In this document: positions 26,411 through 35,438 of the stretch, one piece after another
Layout of the letters: the number at the start of each line of letters is the position of its first letter
Numbering within the stretch: the stretch's first letter is position 1
Source: Streptomyces qinzhouensis
GTDB lineage: Bacteria; Actinomycetota; Actinomycetes; Streptomycetales; Streptomycetaceae
Direction of reading: 5' to 3'
Assembly: GCF_007856155.1 (NCBI RefSeq)
Contig: NZ_CP042266.1
Coordinates: 1,922,001-1,986,000, forward strand
Length of the DNA stretch: 64,000 nt
The notes under the pieces: model-generated
What the model was told of the DNA's origin: nothing
What the model saw: only the letters and a program-made list of their open reading frames with translations
Databases searched by the model: none
Made by a program: the position numbers and the translations under genes

Positions 26411-27709
26411 GTGCCCAAGCTCTCCGCGATACTTCCCGATCTCTCGCCCTGGCGTTCCTCGCGCGATTTCCGTCTGCTGTGGACCCAGGGTCTGATCACC
26501 TACTTCGGCAGCTTCATGGCGATGATCGCGCTGCCGCTCCAGATCAAGGACCTGACCGAGTCCCCGGTCGCGGTGGGCGCGATGGGGGCGGTCGAGCTGG
26601 TGCCGCTGATGGTCTTCGGACTGTACGGCGGGGCGCTGGCGGATGCCCTGGACCGGCGGAAGCTGATCCTGTGGACGGAGGCGGGGCTCGGGGCGCTGGC
26701 GCTGATCCTGCTGGTCAACGCGCTGCTGCCGGAACCGCTGCTCTGGCCGTTGTACGTGGTCGCGGCCGGGGTTTCGGCGATGGCCGGGCTTCAGCGCCCG
26801 GCGCTCGACTCGCTGATCGCCCGGATCGTGCCGCACGACCAGCTGACGGCGGCCGCCGCGCTCAACGCTCTGCGCTGGCAGGCGGGGGCGATCGTGGGCC
26901 CGTCGGTGGCGGGTGTGGTGGTGGCGTACGCGGGCCATCCGGCGGCGTACGGGGTCACGGTCGTGACCTTCGCCGTCTCGGTACTGCTCTGCCGGCGGCT
27001 GACACCGTCCCCGGCGGCTCGTGAGGCGGCGAAGCCGTCGCTGCGGGGCATCGCGGAGGGTGCCCGTTATGCCTGGTCGCGGCCGGTGCTGCTGGGGACG
27101 TACGCGATCGATCTGGCGGCGATGGTGATCTCGGCGCCGATGGCCGTCCTGCCGTTCCTGGCGGACGAGCTGGACGCGGAGTGGTCGCTGGGGCTGATGT
27201 ACGCGGCGATCGGTCTGGGCTCGGTGGTCCTCAGTCTGACCAGCGGCTGGACGTCGAAGGTTCGGCGGCACGGGCTGCTGGTGGTGTTCGGCACGGCGGG
27301 CTGGGGGGTGGGAATCGCGGGCGCGGGTCTGGTGGACAACGTCTGGCTGGTGCTGGTGTTCCTGGCGGTGGCGGGCGCGGCGGACATGCTCAGCGGTCTG
27401 GCCCGCTCCACGATCTGGAACCAGACGATCCCGGACGGGCTGCGGGGCCGGCTGGCGGGCATAGAAGTGCTGTCGTACAGCGTGGGGCCGCAGCTGGGTC
27501 AGGTCCGGGCCGGGGCGCACGCGGGCTGGTCGGGCACCCGTCCGGCGATCTGGGCGGGCGGGGTGGCCTGTGTGGCGGTCGTCGGCCTGCTGGCGGCGGC
27601 CCTGCCGAAGCTGGTGCGCTACGACGCCTCGACGGACGAGGACGCCCGGTCCCGCCGTGCGGAGAAGGAGGCCGCGGACGGCTCCAGGGCGCAGGCCCCG
27701 CAGCCGTAG
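26411..27709 (+). CDS. MFS exporter, enterobactin-exporter (EntS)-like
   Basis: This inner-membrane transporter is 432 residues with twelve predicted helices. The N-terminal WRSSRDFRLLWTQGLITYFG, the loop GALADALDRRKLIL after helix 2, and NQTIPDGLRGRLAGIEVLSY are typical of the EntS/MFS_3 group. That group exports siderophores, macrolides or other small molecules. The start is GTG 26411. It lies outside the haem-iron island, and no siderophore genes are adjacent, so the substrate is open. A hydrophilic C-terminal tail of ~35 residues ends it. Confidence 0.88.
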   Translation: MPKLSAILPDLSPWRSSRDFRLLWTQGLITYFGSFMAMIALPLQIKDLTESPVAVGAMGAVELVPLMVFGLYGGALADALDRRKLILWTEAGLGALALILLVNALLPEPLLWPLYVVAAGVSAMAGLQRPALDSLIARIVPHDQLTAAAALNALRWQAGAIVGPSVAGVVVAYAGHPAAYGVTVVTFAVSVLLCRRLTPSPAAREAAKPSLRGIAEGARYAWSRPVLLGTYAIDLAAMVISAPMAVLPFLADELDAEWSLGLMYAAIGLGSVVLSLTSGWTSKVRRHGLLVVFGTAGWGVGIAGAGLVDNVWLVLVFLAVAGAADMLSGLARSTIWNQTIPDGLRGRLAGIEVLSYSVGPQLGQVRAGAHAGWSGTRPAIWAGGVACVAVVGLLAAALPKLVRYDASTDEDARSRRAEKEAADGSRAQAPQP

Positions 27710-27734
27710 CCCGTCCCGGCCGGCGGTGCGGCGT

Positions 27735-27794
27735 TACGGTGCGGAGCCCCGCACTCGGGACGCGTACGGTGCGGAGCCCCGTACCCGGGACGCG
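27735..27794. repeat. Two 30-bp direct repeats in convergent spacer
   Basis: A 30-bp unit beginning tacggtgcggagcccc is present twice in tandem (27735-27764 and 27765-27794) with two mismatches. It lies between the MFS gene and the next minus-strand gene. Confidence 0.85.
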
Positions 27795-27803
27795 CGCGCC
27801 CCG

Positions 27804-28046
27804 TCACGTACCCGATGTGTCCCCGTCGCCGTCCCGGCCCGGCTTGTCGTGCCAGCGCGGGTCCGTCTCCCACTCCAGATTCCGCTCCCGGGCGGTCTCC
27901 ATCGCGTGCTCCGCCTCCTTGCGGGTGGCGTACGGGCCGAAGCGGTCCTTCGCCGGGCACTCGGGGCCCTCCTCGACCTTCTGGTGCTTCAGGCAGTAGT
28001 ACCACTCGCCGGGCTTCCCGGCCTGCCGCCGCTTGAACAGGGCCAT
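27804..28046 (-). CDS. Small conserved-looking soluble protein
   Basis: This 80-residue hydrophilic protein begins [20 protein letters not shown] and contains two cysteines ([19 protein letters not shown]) about 17 residues apart. The ATG at 28046 has GGAG at ideal spacing; the frame runs open to 28091. The pattern [17 protein letters not shown] resembles SPOR-like or 'DUF'-type actinobacterial proteins of this size. I cannot name the family. It is divergent from map with ~70 bp between. Confidence 0.68.
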   Translation of the reverse strand: MALFKRRQAGKPGEWYYCLKHQKVEEGPECPAKDRFGPYATRKEAEHAMETARERNLEWETDPRWHDKPGRDGDGDTSGT

Positions 28047-28114
28047 CGTTGTCTCCGTCCGTCGTGGCCGTACGGGACCATGCTGCCCCACCCCCGCTGG
28101 TTAGACTCGCTGAT

Positions 28115-28972
28115 ATGTCTGGCCAGTCGCTGCTCGTGCCCGGGGTGCTGTCCCCCACCCGTTCCGTTCCCGCCGCCGTCGCGCGCCCCGAGTACGTCGG
28201 GAAACCGGCGCCCACTCCTTATACGGGATCCGAGGTGCAGACCCCGGAGACCGTGGAGCGCATGCGGATCGCGGGGCGCATCGCCGCGCAGGCGATGGAG
28301 GAGGCGGCGAAGCTCATCGCGCCGGGGGTGACCACGGACGAACTGGACCGGGTCGCGCACGAGTTCCTGCTCGACCACGGGGCGTACCCCTCCACCCTCG
28401 GCTACCGCGGTTTCCCGAAGTCGCTGTGCACCTCGGTGAACGAGGTGATCTGCCACGGCATCCCGGACTCCACGGTGCTGCGGGACGGCGACATCGTGAA
28501 CCTGGATGTGACGGCGTTCATCGGCGGGGTCCACGGCGACAACAACGCCACCTATCTCTGCGGCGATGTGGACGAGGAGTCCCGGCTGCTGGTGGAGCGG
28601 ACCCGGGAATCGCTGAACCGGGCGATCAAGGCGGTGAAGCCGGGGCGGCAGATCAATGTGATCGGGCGGGTCATCGAGTCGTACGCCAAGCGGTTCGGTT
28701 ACGGCGTGGTCCGCGACTTCACGGGCCATGGGATCAACACCTCGTTCCACTCCGGTCTGGTCGTTCCGCACTACGACGCCCCGCACGCGACAACGGTGAT
28801 GCAGCCGGGGATGACGTTCACCATCGAGCCGATGCTGACGCTGGGGACGCACGAGTACGACCTCTGGGAAGACGGCTGGACGGTGGTGACCAAGGACCGG
28901 AAGCGGACCGCCCAGTTCGAGCACACGCTGGTGGTCACGGAGACCGGGGCGGAGATTCTCACGCTGCCGTGA
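28115..28972 (+). CDS. map: Methionine aminopeptidase, type I
   Basis: This enzyme removes the initiator methionine from nascent proteins; it is a cytosolic metalloenzyme of 285 residues. The metal ligands are visible as Asp in [10 protein letters not shown] and VHGDNNATY, His in DFTGHGIN, and Glu in TFTIEPM and AQFEHTLVV. The ~45-residue N-terminal extension with [14 protein letters not shown] is typical of actinobacterial type Ic enzymes. ATG 28115 was preferred over upstream in-frame starts because this is where the family sequence begins. Other copies probably exist elsewhere, since Streptomyces usually carries more than one. Confidence 0.95.
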   Translation: MSGQSLLVPGVLSPTRSVPAAVARPEYVGKPAPTPYTGSEVQTPETVERMRIAGRIAAQAMEEAAKLIAPGVTTDELDRVAHEFLLDHGAYPSTLGYRGFPKSLCTSVNEVICHGIPDSTVLRDGDIVNLDVTAFIGGVHGDNNATYLCGDVDEESRLLVERTRESLNRAIKAVKPGRQINVIGRVIESYAKRFGYGVVRDFTGHGINTSFHSGLVVPHYDAPHATTVMQPGMTFTIEPMLTLGTHEYDLWEDGWTVVTKDRKRTAQFEHTLVVTETGAEILTLP

Positions 28973-29042
28973 GCGGCCGGGACACAGAGTCACCGGTCCG
29001 CGGGGTGGCGGGCAGATTTACCGACAGGGCGTCGGGAAGGTG

Positions 29043-29066
29043 TTGACTTAGGTAAGCCTAAGTAGG
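29043..29066 (+). promoter_or_regulatory. Promoter with DtxR/DmdR-like iron box for haem oxygenase
   Basis: A -35-like TTGACT (29043-29048) overlaps TTAGGTAAGCCTAAGTAGG (29048-29066). This matches about 13 of 19 positions of the DtxR/IdeR/DmdR consensus and includes the dyad CTTAGG...CCTAAG. A possible -10 (GAGAAT) follows at 29067. The placement between -35 and -10 fits iron-dependent repression. Confidence 0.65.
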
Positions 29067-29174
29067 GAGAATCGAACTGGCAACAGGCGTGACCGACTGC
29101 TGGCGTTTTGTTCTGCCGTCAGTCGTTTGCGCCGTATGCCGCACTTCTTCCCCTTGCCCTCCCGGAGGACCGCT

Positions 29175-29846
29175 TTGGACACCACCGCAGCCACCCCCGG
29201 CACGCCTTTCTCCCAGCTGCTCCGCTCCACCACGCACGACAAGCACGACGAGGCGAACGCCTCGCCCTTCATCGGCCGGCTGCTGGCGGGCGGGCTGGGG
29301 ATCGGCGCGTACGCCCACTACACCGAGCAGCTCTGGTACGTCTACCAGGCGCTGGAGAAGGCCGGTGAGGCACTGCGGAACGACCCCGTCGCGGGGCCCT
29401 TCGTCCGGGACGAGCTGCTGCGCACCGCCGAACTGGAGCGCGATCTGACGTTTCTGCGGGGCGAGGGCTGGCGCGACGAGGTGACCCCGCTGCCCGCCAC
29501 GGCGGCGTATGTCGCCCGGGTCGAGGAGTGCGCCCGCACCTGGCCCGCCGGGTTCGTCGCCCACCACTACACCCGCTATCTGGGGGACCTGTCCGGCGGC
29601 CAGGTCATCCGGGACCAGGCGGAGAAGACCTGGGGCTTCCCCCGCAAGGGCGACGGTGTGCGGTTCTACGTCTTCGAGCGGATATCCAACCCGGCGGCCT
29701 TCAAGCGGACCTACCGCGAACTGCTGGACACGGTGAACGCGGACGATCTGGAGAAGCAGCGGATCGTGGACGAGTGCCGGCGGGCCTTCGACTTCAACAG
29801 CGCGGTGTTCTGGGAGCTGAACGAGGCATATCCGGTCAGTGCCTGA
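29175..29846 (+). CDS. hmuO: Biliverdin-producing haem oxygenase
   Basis: This enzyme opens haem to biliverdin, CO and ferrous iron, so iron can be recovered from imported haem. It has 223 residues from TTG 29175, which is preceded by GGAGG six bases away; the in-frame ATG at 29127 lacks such a site. The proximal His lies in TTHDKHDEANASPF (~20). The distal helix motif YLGDLSGGQ (~137) is fully conserved. The length matches bacterial HmuO. An iron box lies upstream and the haem importer cluster follows, so it belongs to the iron regulon. A long perfect hairpin terminates it. Confidence 0.93.
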   Translation: MDTTAATPGTPFSQLLRSTTHDKHDEANASPFIGRLLAGGLGIGAYAHYTEQLWYVYQALEKAGEALRNDPVAGPFVRDELLRTAELERDLTFLRGEGWRDEVTPLPATAAYVARVEECARTWPAGFVAHHYTRYLGDLSGGQVIRDQAEKTWGFPRKGDGVRFYVFERISNPAAFKRTYRELLDTVNADDLEKQRIVDECRRAFDFNSAVFWELNEAYPVSA

Positions 29847-29864
29847 GCACGGGCCGGTGCGGTA

Positions 29865-29908
29865 CGCCGGAGGCCGGGGACCCCACATCGGGTCCCCGGC
29901 CTCCGGCG
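29865..29908. terminator. Very long hairpin terminator
   Basis: Perfect 19-base arms (29865-29883, 29890-29908) with a six-base loop lie between the convergent haem oxygenase and PhzF-like genes. It should terminate both. Confidence 0.9.
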
Positions 29909-29933
29909 TGTGCGCGTCCTCAGGTGCGCGTCC

Positions 29934-30719
29934 TCAGGTCATCAGCCGCAGCGCGTCGGTGACGCTCAGCCTGCGCGCGGGCACCGGCGCCGGCGGGGGT
30001 ACGGGGGTGAGGAGCCGGGCCTGGGAGATCAGCCGGACCCGGCCGCCGATCTCCACCTCGCCGTCGGGGCCGGGGGCGGTGAGGATCTGCGAGCCCCGGC
30101 CCTGGGTGATGTTCAGGGCCCGGCCGAGCCGGTCGGTCAGCAACAGCGCGCCGCTGCCGCTCGCTTCGTCCTCCGCGGTGGTGCTCTCCGTGCCGGGGGC
30201 CGGGCCGATGCCGTGGGCTCCGGCCGCGTCGGCGCCGGGGAAGGCCCGGGCCCTGATCCGGCCCGCCCGCTCGTCCTCCCAGGCCCAGGCGTAGCGCGGG
30301 GTCCCGCCGGGCGGCGGGACGGGCAGCGCGTCGACCTCTTCCGGGCTCGCGTACCACTCCAGTGTGTACGGCGGCGCCCACGCGGCGCGGACGGTGATCC
30401 AGGTGAACTCGCCGTCGCCGCGGGTCCACACGGTTCCGGCGGGCGGGTTCAGCTCCTCCAGGTCGAGGAGCCAGCCGGCGCCGACGAGGGCGTGCGGGGC
30501 GAAGGGGAGCCGGGCGCCGGGCGCGTGGAGGTCGAGGACACCGCGCTCCGGGTCGTCGACGAAAACGGTGTCGCCGCCGCCGCTGCCGCCCGCCAGGGCC
30601 CGGCGGGAGGCCGGATCGCGGTAGGGGCGGGGATCGCGTACGACGGACAGGGCGCTGCCGTGCCGGCCGTCGGCGGCACAGAAGACGCGCAGGACGTCGA
30701 GCTGTTGGCGTTCGTTCAC
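29934..30719 (-). CDS. PhzF-family isomerase-like protein
   Basis: The product has 261 residues and shows two-domain PhzF architecture: LDVLRVFCAADGRHG at the start, then GGDTVFVDDPERG and LPFAPHALVGAGWLLDL. The latter matches the family's LPFAGHPTVGTAW signature. PhzF proteins are epimerase-like enzymes without cofactor. Here the usual catalytic Glu (ETxFV) appears as Asp (GDTVFV) and the GNP motif is lost, so activity may be altered or absent. It lies downstream of the HtaA genes on the same strand but behind a hairpin. Any link to haem is unproven. Confidence 0.72.
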   Translation of the reverse strand: MNERQQLDVLRVFCAADGRHGSALSVVRDPRPYRDPASRRALAGGSGGGDTVFVDDPERGVLDLHAPGARLPFAPHALVGAGWLLDLEELNPPAGTVWTRGDGEFTWITVRAAWAPPYTLEWYASPEEVDALPVPPPGGTPRYAWAWEDERAGRIRARAFPGADAAGAHGIGPAPGTESTTAEDEASGSGALLLTDRLGRALNITQGRGSQILTAPGPDGEVEIGGRVRLISQARLLTPVPPPAPVPARRLSVTDALRLMT

Positions 30720-30823
30720 CCGGGCATTGAAGCACCGGTGACCGGTGTACGTGCCCGGTGTCCCGAATCCGTCACCAACGCCACACGGACGGCGGGCGGG
30801 CGGCGGGCCTCCCGGCAGGACAG

Positions 30824-30860
30824 CGGGGCGGCGACGGCCGTCGGTTCCGTCGCCGCCCCG
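30824..30860 (-). terminator. Terminator after HtaA operon
   Basis: Perfect 14-base arms (30824-30837, 30847-30860) with a nine-base loop begin nine bases past the stop of the cell-wall HtaA gene. Confidence 0.75.
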
Positions 30861-30868
30861 CCGGTCGG

Positions 30869-32617
30869 TCAGGAGGCCTGCTTGCGGCGACGCGTCACGA
30901 AGACCGCGCCCGCGCCGACGGCCGCGATGCCCGCGGCCGCGGCGAGCAGTCCGGTGGTCGGGGCCCCGGCGCCGGTGGCGGCGAGGGAGCCGTCCGTGGA
31001 ACCGCCCGTGGAACCACCGGTCGAGCCGCCGCCCACGGAGCCTCCGGTGGTACCGCCCGTGGCGCCGCCGGTCGTACCGCCGCCGGTCGCCGAACCCCCG
31101 CCGGTGGAACCAGTGGAACCACCGGAGGAACCGCCGGAGGACGAGCCGCCGGAGGAGTCACCCGGCAGTTGGCCCGACTTGTCGAGCGAGACCGCGATGT
31201 TCAGCGGGTCCAGCGCTACGCCCGGCTTGTACATCGCGCTGAACGCCTTGCTGCTGCCGTCGGCGGTGAGCACGACCGGGATGCCGCTCAGGACGACGGC
31301 CTTGTTCTCCGCCTTCAGCGCGCCCGCGGGCACGGTGAGCGTGCCGATGGCGAGGTCGTTGTAGGTGGCGGGCTTCCCGGTGTCCTTGTCCTTGGTCGCC
31401 ACATCCGCCAGCAACAGGCCCTTGGTGCCGCCGACCGTCACCTGGAGATCGCTGAGCCGCAGGTCGAGGAGGTACTCGCCGGTGTCGGGCTTCTTGTGGC
31501 CGATGAAGCGCACCGTGCCGTCGAAGGACGCCTTCAGGGTCTTGTCCACGGCGTCGAAGCTGCCCTTCCCCTTGGGGAAGCGGTAGCCGTCGGCGGTGGT
31601 CTTCGTACCGCCGGAGACCTCGATTTCGCCCTGGCCGAAGCCGGTGGTCACGTACTCGCGGAAGCTCTTCTTGACGCCCCAGTCGAGATTGCCGCCGTAC
31701 AGGGTGCCGGGGGGATTCTCGGTCTCGCCGCCACCGGTGCCGCCGTTGGTGGTGCCCGCGGTGGTCCCGGCGGTCGTACCCGCCGTCGTACCGGCGGTGG
31801 ATCCGGCCGTCGTGCCCGCCGTCGTACCAGCGGTGGTCCCGGCCGTCGTTCCAGCGGTCGTGCCCGCCGTCGTACCGGCACTCGTCCCCGCACTCGTCCC
31901 GGCCGTCGTACCCGCGCTCGTACCGGCGCTCGTACCGGCGTTGGTGCCGCCGCCCGGGCTGCCGGCGATTGTCACGCTCAGGTTCACGGGGTCCAGTACG
32001 TGCCCCTCCTTGTACATGAGCGCGAGGGCGTCCGCGCCCTTGGCGGTCAGCTTCGCGGGGATGTTCTTGAAGACCATCGCCCCGGTCCGCCCGCCGCCGC
32101 GTTCGGCCTTCGATACATCGAGCGCCGCGAGTTCGACGTCCTCCGTCTTCTTGTCGTAGGAAACGACATCGGCCGTAATGACACCGTTGACGCGGTCACC
32201 GCTGTACTTGAGGTCCGAGAGGGTGACCTGGAAGCCGTTCTTCGTGGAGGTGAAGGTCACCGAGCCCTTGAAGTCGGTGCTGGTGACGGCGGTCGACGAA
32301 TCGTAGGAGCCGGTGCCGTCGGGGAAGGTGAACGGGCCGTTGTCCGCGGCCTGCCGGGCTCCGTCGGCGACCGTGACCGTGCCTGCGGCGCCGTTGACGA
32401 CGTAGTTGCGGAAGCTCGTCAGGAAGCCCCAGTCGAGCGTGCCCGCCGTCAGCGGGATTCCGGCCGCGGCCACCGCGCGACTGTCGGCGGCGGCCGGGGC
32501 CGCCGCCGGGGTCTCGGCCACGGCGAAGGCCGGGAGGCTGAGGGCGGTGGCACCGAGGGCGACCGCGGTGGCGGTAGCGGCGACGATGGCCGTACGGCGT
32601 CGACTCGTAGCTGACAT
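30869..32617 (-). CDS. htaA: Cell-wall-anchored HtaA-domain haem-binding protein
   Basis: This exported surface protein is 582 residues. A signal peptide (to ~34, ALSLPAFA) leads into two HtaA domains, each opening with the LDWG...SFRxYV signature (GTLDWGFLTSFRNYV ~60; GNLDWGVKKSFREYV ~320). HtaA domains take up haem from host or environmental sources. A Thr/Ala/Gly repeat linker separates them. The C-terminus has a Ser/Gly linker, LAATG (~545), a hydrophobic helix and RRRK, which is a class-E-type sortase signal. It is second in an operon with the other HtaA gene, 55 bp apart. ATG 32617 is the start. Confidence 0.9.
   Translation of the reverse strand: MSATSRRRTAIVAATATAVALGATALSLPAFAVAETPAAAPAAADSRAVAAAGIPLTAGTLDWGFLTSFRNYVVNGAAGTVTVADGARQAADNGPFTFPDGTGSYDSSTAVTSTDFKGSVTFTSTKNGFQVTLSDLKYSGDRVNGVITADVVSYDKKTEDVELAALDVSKAERGGGRTGAMVFKNIPAKLTAKGADALALMYKEGHVLDPVNLSVTIAGSPGGGTNAGTSAGTSAGTTAGTSAGTSAGTTAGTTAGTTAGTTAGTTAGTTAGSTAGTTAGTTAGTTAGTTNGGTGGGETENPPGTLYGGNLDWGVKKSFREYVTTGFGQGEIEVSGGTKTTADGYRFPKGKGSFDAVDKTLKASFDGTVRFIGHKKPDTGEYLLDLRLSDLQVTVGGTKGLLLADVATKDKDTGKPATYNDLAIGTLTVPAGALKAENKAVVLSGIPVVLTADGSSKAFSAMYKPGVALDPLNIAVSLDKSGQLPGDSSGGSSSGGSSGGSTGSTGGGSATGGGTTGGATGGTTGGSVGGGSTGGSTGGSTDGSLAATGAGAPTTGLLAAAAGIAAVGAGAVFVTRRRKQAS
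31750..31945 (-). repeat. Intragenic 12-bp repeats encoding a TAGT/SAGT linker
   Basis: About sixteen tandem 12-bp units (gtcgtacccgcc-like on the plus strand) encode a Thr-Ala-Gly-Thr or Ser-Ala-Gly-Thr linker between the two HtaA domains. Unit number is probably variable between strains. Confidence 0.85.
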
Positions 32618-32672
32618 GAGGGTTCTGCTCCTGCGGTTCGGGGGCGATTCGGGGGATGTGCGGGGGGTGGGA

Positions 32673-34097
32673 TCAGTCGGTGGTTCCGGTTCCGGCCGCC
32701 GTCACACGCCTGCGGCGGCGGACGGCGTACAGGGCGATGGCCAGGGCGGCGGCGAGCACGCCCGCGCCGACGGCGATGAACACACCGGTGGAAGGGGAGG
32801 AGTCGGAGGAGGCCGCGGCCGGGGCGGCGTCGGGGGCCGCCGCGGACGAGGACGCCGCGGCCGACGGGGTCTCCGCCACCGGGGCGCTGCCCAGATCGGG
32901 CAGGGCCGGGAGCTCGGCGGCCGCGTCGACGGCGACCGCGAGGGAGACGGGGTCCATCTCGGTGCCCGCCTTGTACATGTTGCCGAAGGCCCGCGCGCCG
33001 CCCGCGGTGAGTGTCGCGGGGGCCTCGGTGAGAGTGGCGAGGCCGTTCTTCGGCGCGAACCCGGCGGCGGGGAAGGTGATCAGCGGTACGGCCGGGGTGG
33101 TGCGGGTGCCGTCGGCGACATCGGCGCTGAGGACACCCTTGCCGCCGCTGATCTTCGCGGTGACCTTGGTGAGGGTGAGGTCCAGATGCTGTCCGGTGAA
33201 CCGGACGGCGCCGGTGAAGACGGCGTCCAGGCTCTGCTTCTTCGGATCGTACGTGCCCTTGCCGCTCGGGAAGCGGAACAGGGCGCCGCCGTCCCGCGCA
33301 CCGCCGGAGAGTGTCCACTTGCCCTGGGCGATGGAGCCGGTGACGTACTCCCGGAAGGTGCGGCGGACGCCCCAGTCGACGGCGGCGTCGCGCACGGCGC
33401 CCCGGGCGGTGTCCTTGGCCGTGGCGCTCGGCTTCGCCTCGGGGGTGGGCTTCGGCGTGGCGGTCTGCCGGGGTTCGACGACATCGACGCCGAGGCTGAT
33501 CGGGTCGAGCGGGGTGCCCGCGGTGTAGAAGCCGGCGAAGGCGGCGGCGCCCTGGGCGGTGAGGGTGGCGGGGATGTTGTTGAGGCGCACGGGGCCGCGG
33601 CCACCGCGCATGTTCACACCGGAGAGATTGAGCGCGGCGAACGGCACCTGGGTGGAGTTGGTGACCTTGCCGGAGCCACGGGCCTTGCTGACCAGGTCCA
33701 GGTGGAGGGTGCCCCGGCCGCCGGAGATCTTGACGGTGGGGCGGCTGACGGAGAGTTCGAGTTCATGGCTGCCGTCGGGCTTGCGGTGGCCGGTAAACCG
33801 GACGCCGCCCGTGAAGCGTGCCTCGAAGGCTCCGCTATCGGGGTCGTAGGAACCCTTGGCGGAGTGGAAGCGGAACTGGCTCTTGCCGACGGTGGCCGCG
33901 CCGCCCGTCAGCCTGTAGTTGCCGTTGGCGATGGGTCCGGTGACATACGTCTGGAACGAGGATTTGAGGCCCCAGTCGAGTCGGCCGCCGGAGACCGTGC
34001 GTTCGGCCGCCTGGGCGGCCCCGGCCGGGAGCAGCGCCCCGAGCAGGGCCGCGAGCAGCACGGCGGCGAACGCCCGGGCCGGTCGGTACGGCGACAT
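32673..34097 (-). CDS. HtaA-domain haem-binding membrane protein
   Basis: This exported haem-binding protein has 474 residues from ATG 34097, which has a perfect AGGAGGGT; the frame is open to 34220. The signal peptide ends near PAGAAQA. Two HtaA domains follow (GRLDWGLKSSFQTYV, then AVDWGVRRTFREYV), and then an Ala/Ser-rich linker. A C-terminal helix with RRRRR anchors it in the membrane; the pre-helix SPSTG is not a convincing sortase site. It is the first gene of the operon and lies next to an iron box shared with the divergent haem importer. It probably relays haem from the wall protein to HmuT. Confidence 0.9.
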   Translation of the reverse strand: MSPYRPARAFAAVLLAALLGALLPAGAAQAAERTVSGGRLDWGLKSSFQTYVTGPIANGNYRLTGGAATVGKSQFRFHSAKGSYDPDSGAFEARFTGGVRFTGHRKPDGSHELELSVSRPTVKISGGRGTLHLDLVSKARGSGKVTNSTQVPFAALNLSGVNMRGGRGPVRLNNIPATLTAQGAAAFAGFYTAGTPLDPISLGVDVVEPRQTATPKPTPEAKPSATAKDTARGAVRDAAVDWGVRRTFREYVTGSIAQGKWTLSGGARDGGALFRFPSGKGTYDPKKQSLDAVFTGAVRFTGQHLDLTLTKVTAKISGGKGVLSADVADGTRTTPAVPLITFPAAGFAPKNGLATLTEAPATLTAGGARAFGNMYKAGTEMDPVSLAVAVDAAAELPALPDLGSAPVAETPSAAASSSAAAPDAAPAAASSDSSPSTGVFIAVGAGVLAAALAIALYAVRRRRRVTAAGTGTTD

Positions 34098-34231
34098 GGA
34101 AACCCTCCTGAGTACGGGTACGGCGGAGCCCACGGGCGGGCCGCGGGTACGGGTGGTGGCCTTCCGCGGCGCGGGGAGCGGGGCGGAAGTGGGCACGGCA
34201 GGCGAAGACGGGGTGCACACCGCCTGGCCAG

Positions 34232-34250
34232 CAAGGTAAGGCTAACCTAA
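34232..34250. promoter_or_regulatory. DtxR/DmdR-like iron box between HtaA and HmuT operons
   Basis: CAAGGTAAGGCTAACCTAA matches 16 of 19 positions of the iron-box consensus TTAGGTTAGGCTAACCTAA. It lies in the 297-bp divergent spacer, so one site may repress both haem operons under iron-replete conditions. No other feature is clear in this spacer. Confidence 0.85.
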
Positions 34251-34394
34251 GCTATCTCCGGTCTGTCCGGGTAGCCCCCGTACGCCCCGGATTCCGGGCG
34301 GCGCGGGCCGCCGGGACACGGCCGCGCACACCCGGCAGAGCCCGAGGCACAGCCTCCGACGACGCCTCCGCTACGACGACAGGACGGTGCCCCG

Positions 34395-35438
34395 GTGCCA
34401 TCGGACCGCAGAACTCCTCTGGTGCGTACGGCGCTTGCCGCGCTCGCCCTGGTGCTCGCCGCGGCGGTGACGGGCTGCGACAGCGGCTCCACCGCGCCGG
34501 GCGGGGCGGCCGGGAAGCCGGCGGCGCGGGCGCCCGCCGACCGGGTCGAACCGCTGGGGACCGTCCCGTCGCCCCGGCTGCCCGCCACCGTGACCTCCGC
34601 CGACGGCCGTGAAGTGACGGTCACCGCCGTCGACCGGATCGTGCCGCTGTCCGGCTCGCTCAGCGAGATCGTCTACACCCTGGGCCTCGGCGAGCGGGTG
34701 GTGGCCCGCGATGTCACGGCCACCTTCGAGCAGGCGAAGGACCTGCCGGTGGTGACCCGCGGCCACGACGTGTCGGCCGAGAGCGTGCTCTCCCTCAAGC
34801 CGTCCCTGGTCATCGCCGACACCACCACCGGGCCCGACGAGGCGATCGACCAGATCCGGGACGCGGGTATCCCCCTGATCACCGTGGAGACCGCCAAGTC
34901 GCTGGCCGATGTCCGTACCCGGATCGAGGCGGTCGCCGCGGCGCTGGGCGTGGACTCGGCCGGGGACGCGCTCGTCGAGCGGACCGAGCGGCGGATCGCG
35001 GCCGTCCAGAAGACCATCCCCGAGCCGGAGAAGGGCAAGGAGCCCCGGGTCGCCTTCCTCTATCTGCGCGGCTCCGCCTCCGTCTATCTCCTCGGTGGCG
35101 CCGACTCGGGCGCCGCGTCCCTGCTGGAGGCGGCGGGCGCGGTCGACGCGGGCAAGGAGTCCGGGCTGAAGAAGGACTTCACCGCGATCACCAGCGAGGC
35201 GCTGGCGAAGGCCGCTCCGGACGCGATCCTGGTGATGTCCAAGGGGCTGGCGTCGGTGAACGGCGTCGACGGTCTGGTGAAGATCCCCGGCGTGGCGCAG
35301 ACCCCGGCCGGAATGGACCGCCGGGTGGTCGCCGTCGACGACGGGGTGCTGCTGAACTACGGCCCGCGGACCGACCAGGTACTGAAGTCGCTGGTGGAGC
35401 AGTTGTACGGCAAGGAGAAGAAGGGCAGCGGCGCATGA
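34395..35438 (+). CDS. hmuT: Haem ABC transporter substrate-binding lipoprotein
   Basis: This lipoprotein is 347 residues with lipobox VTGC (Cys28) after a hydrophobic core. It has the class III periplasmic-binding fold with a single linking helix: RIVPLSGSLSEIVYTLGLGERVVARD, then ESVLSLKPSLVIADTTTGP. HmuT proteins bind haem and deliver it to HmuUV. The start is GTG 34395. Its stop overlaps the permease start (ATGA). Operon position behind an iron box and beside HtaA genes makes haem, not a siderophore, the likely ligand; FecB-like ferrisiderophore binding is the alternative. Confidence 0.9.
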   Translation: MPSDRRTPLVRTALAALALVLAAAVTGCDSGSTAPGGAAGKPAARAPADRVEPLGTVPSPRLPATVTSADGREVTVTAVDRIVPLSGSLSEIVYTLGLGERVVARDVTATFEQAKDLPVVTRGHDVSAESVLSLKPSLVIADTTTGPDEAIDQIRDAGIPLITVETAKSLADVRTRIEAVAAALGVDSAGDALVERTERRIAAVQKTIPEPEKGKEPRVAFLYLRGSASVYLLGGADSGAASLLEAAGAVDAGKESGLKKDFTAITSEALAKAAPDAILVMSKGLASVNGVDGLVKIPGVAQTPAGMDRRVVAVDDGVLLNYGPRTDQVLKSLVEQLYGKEKKGSGA

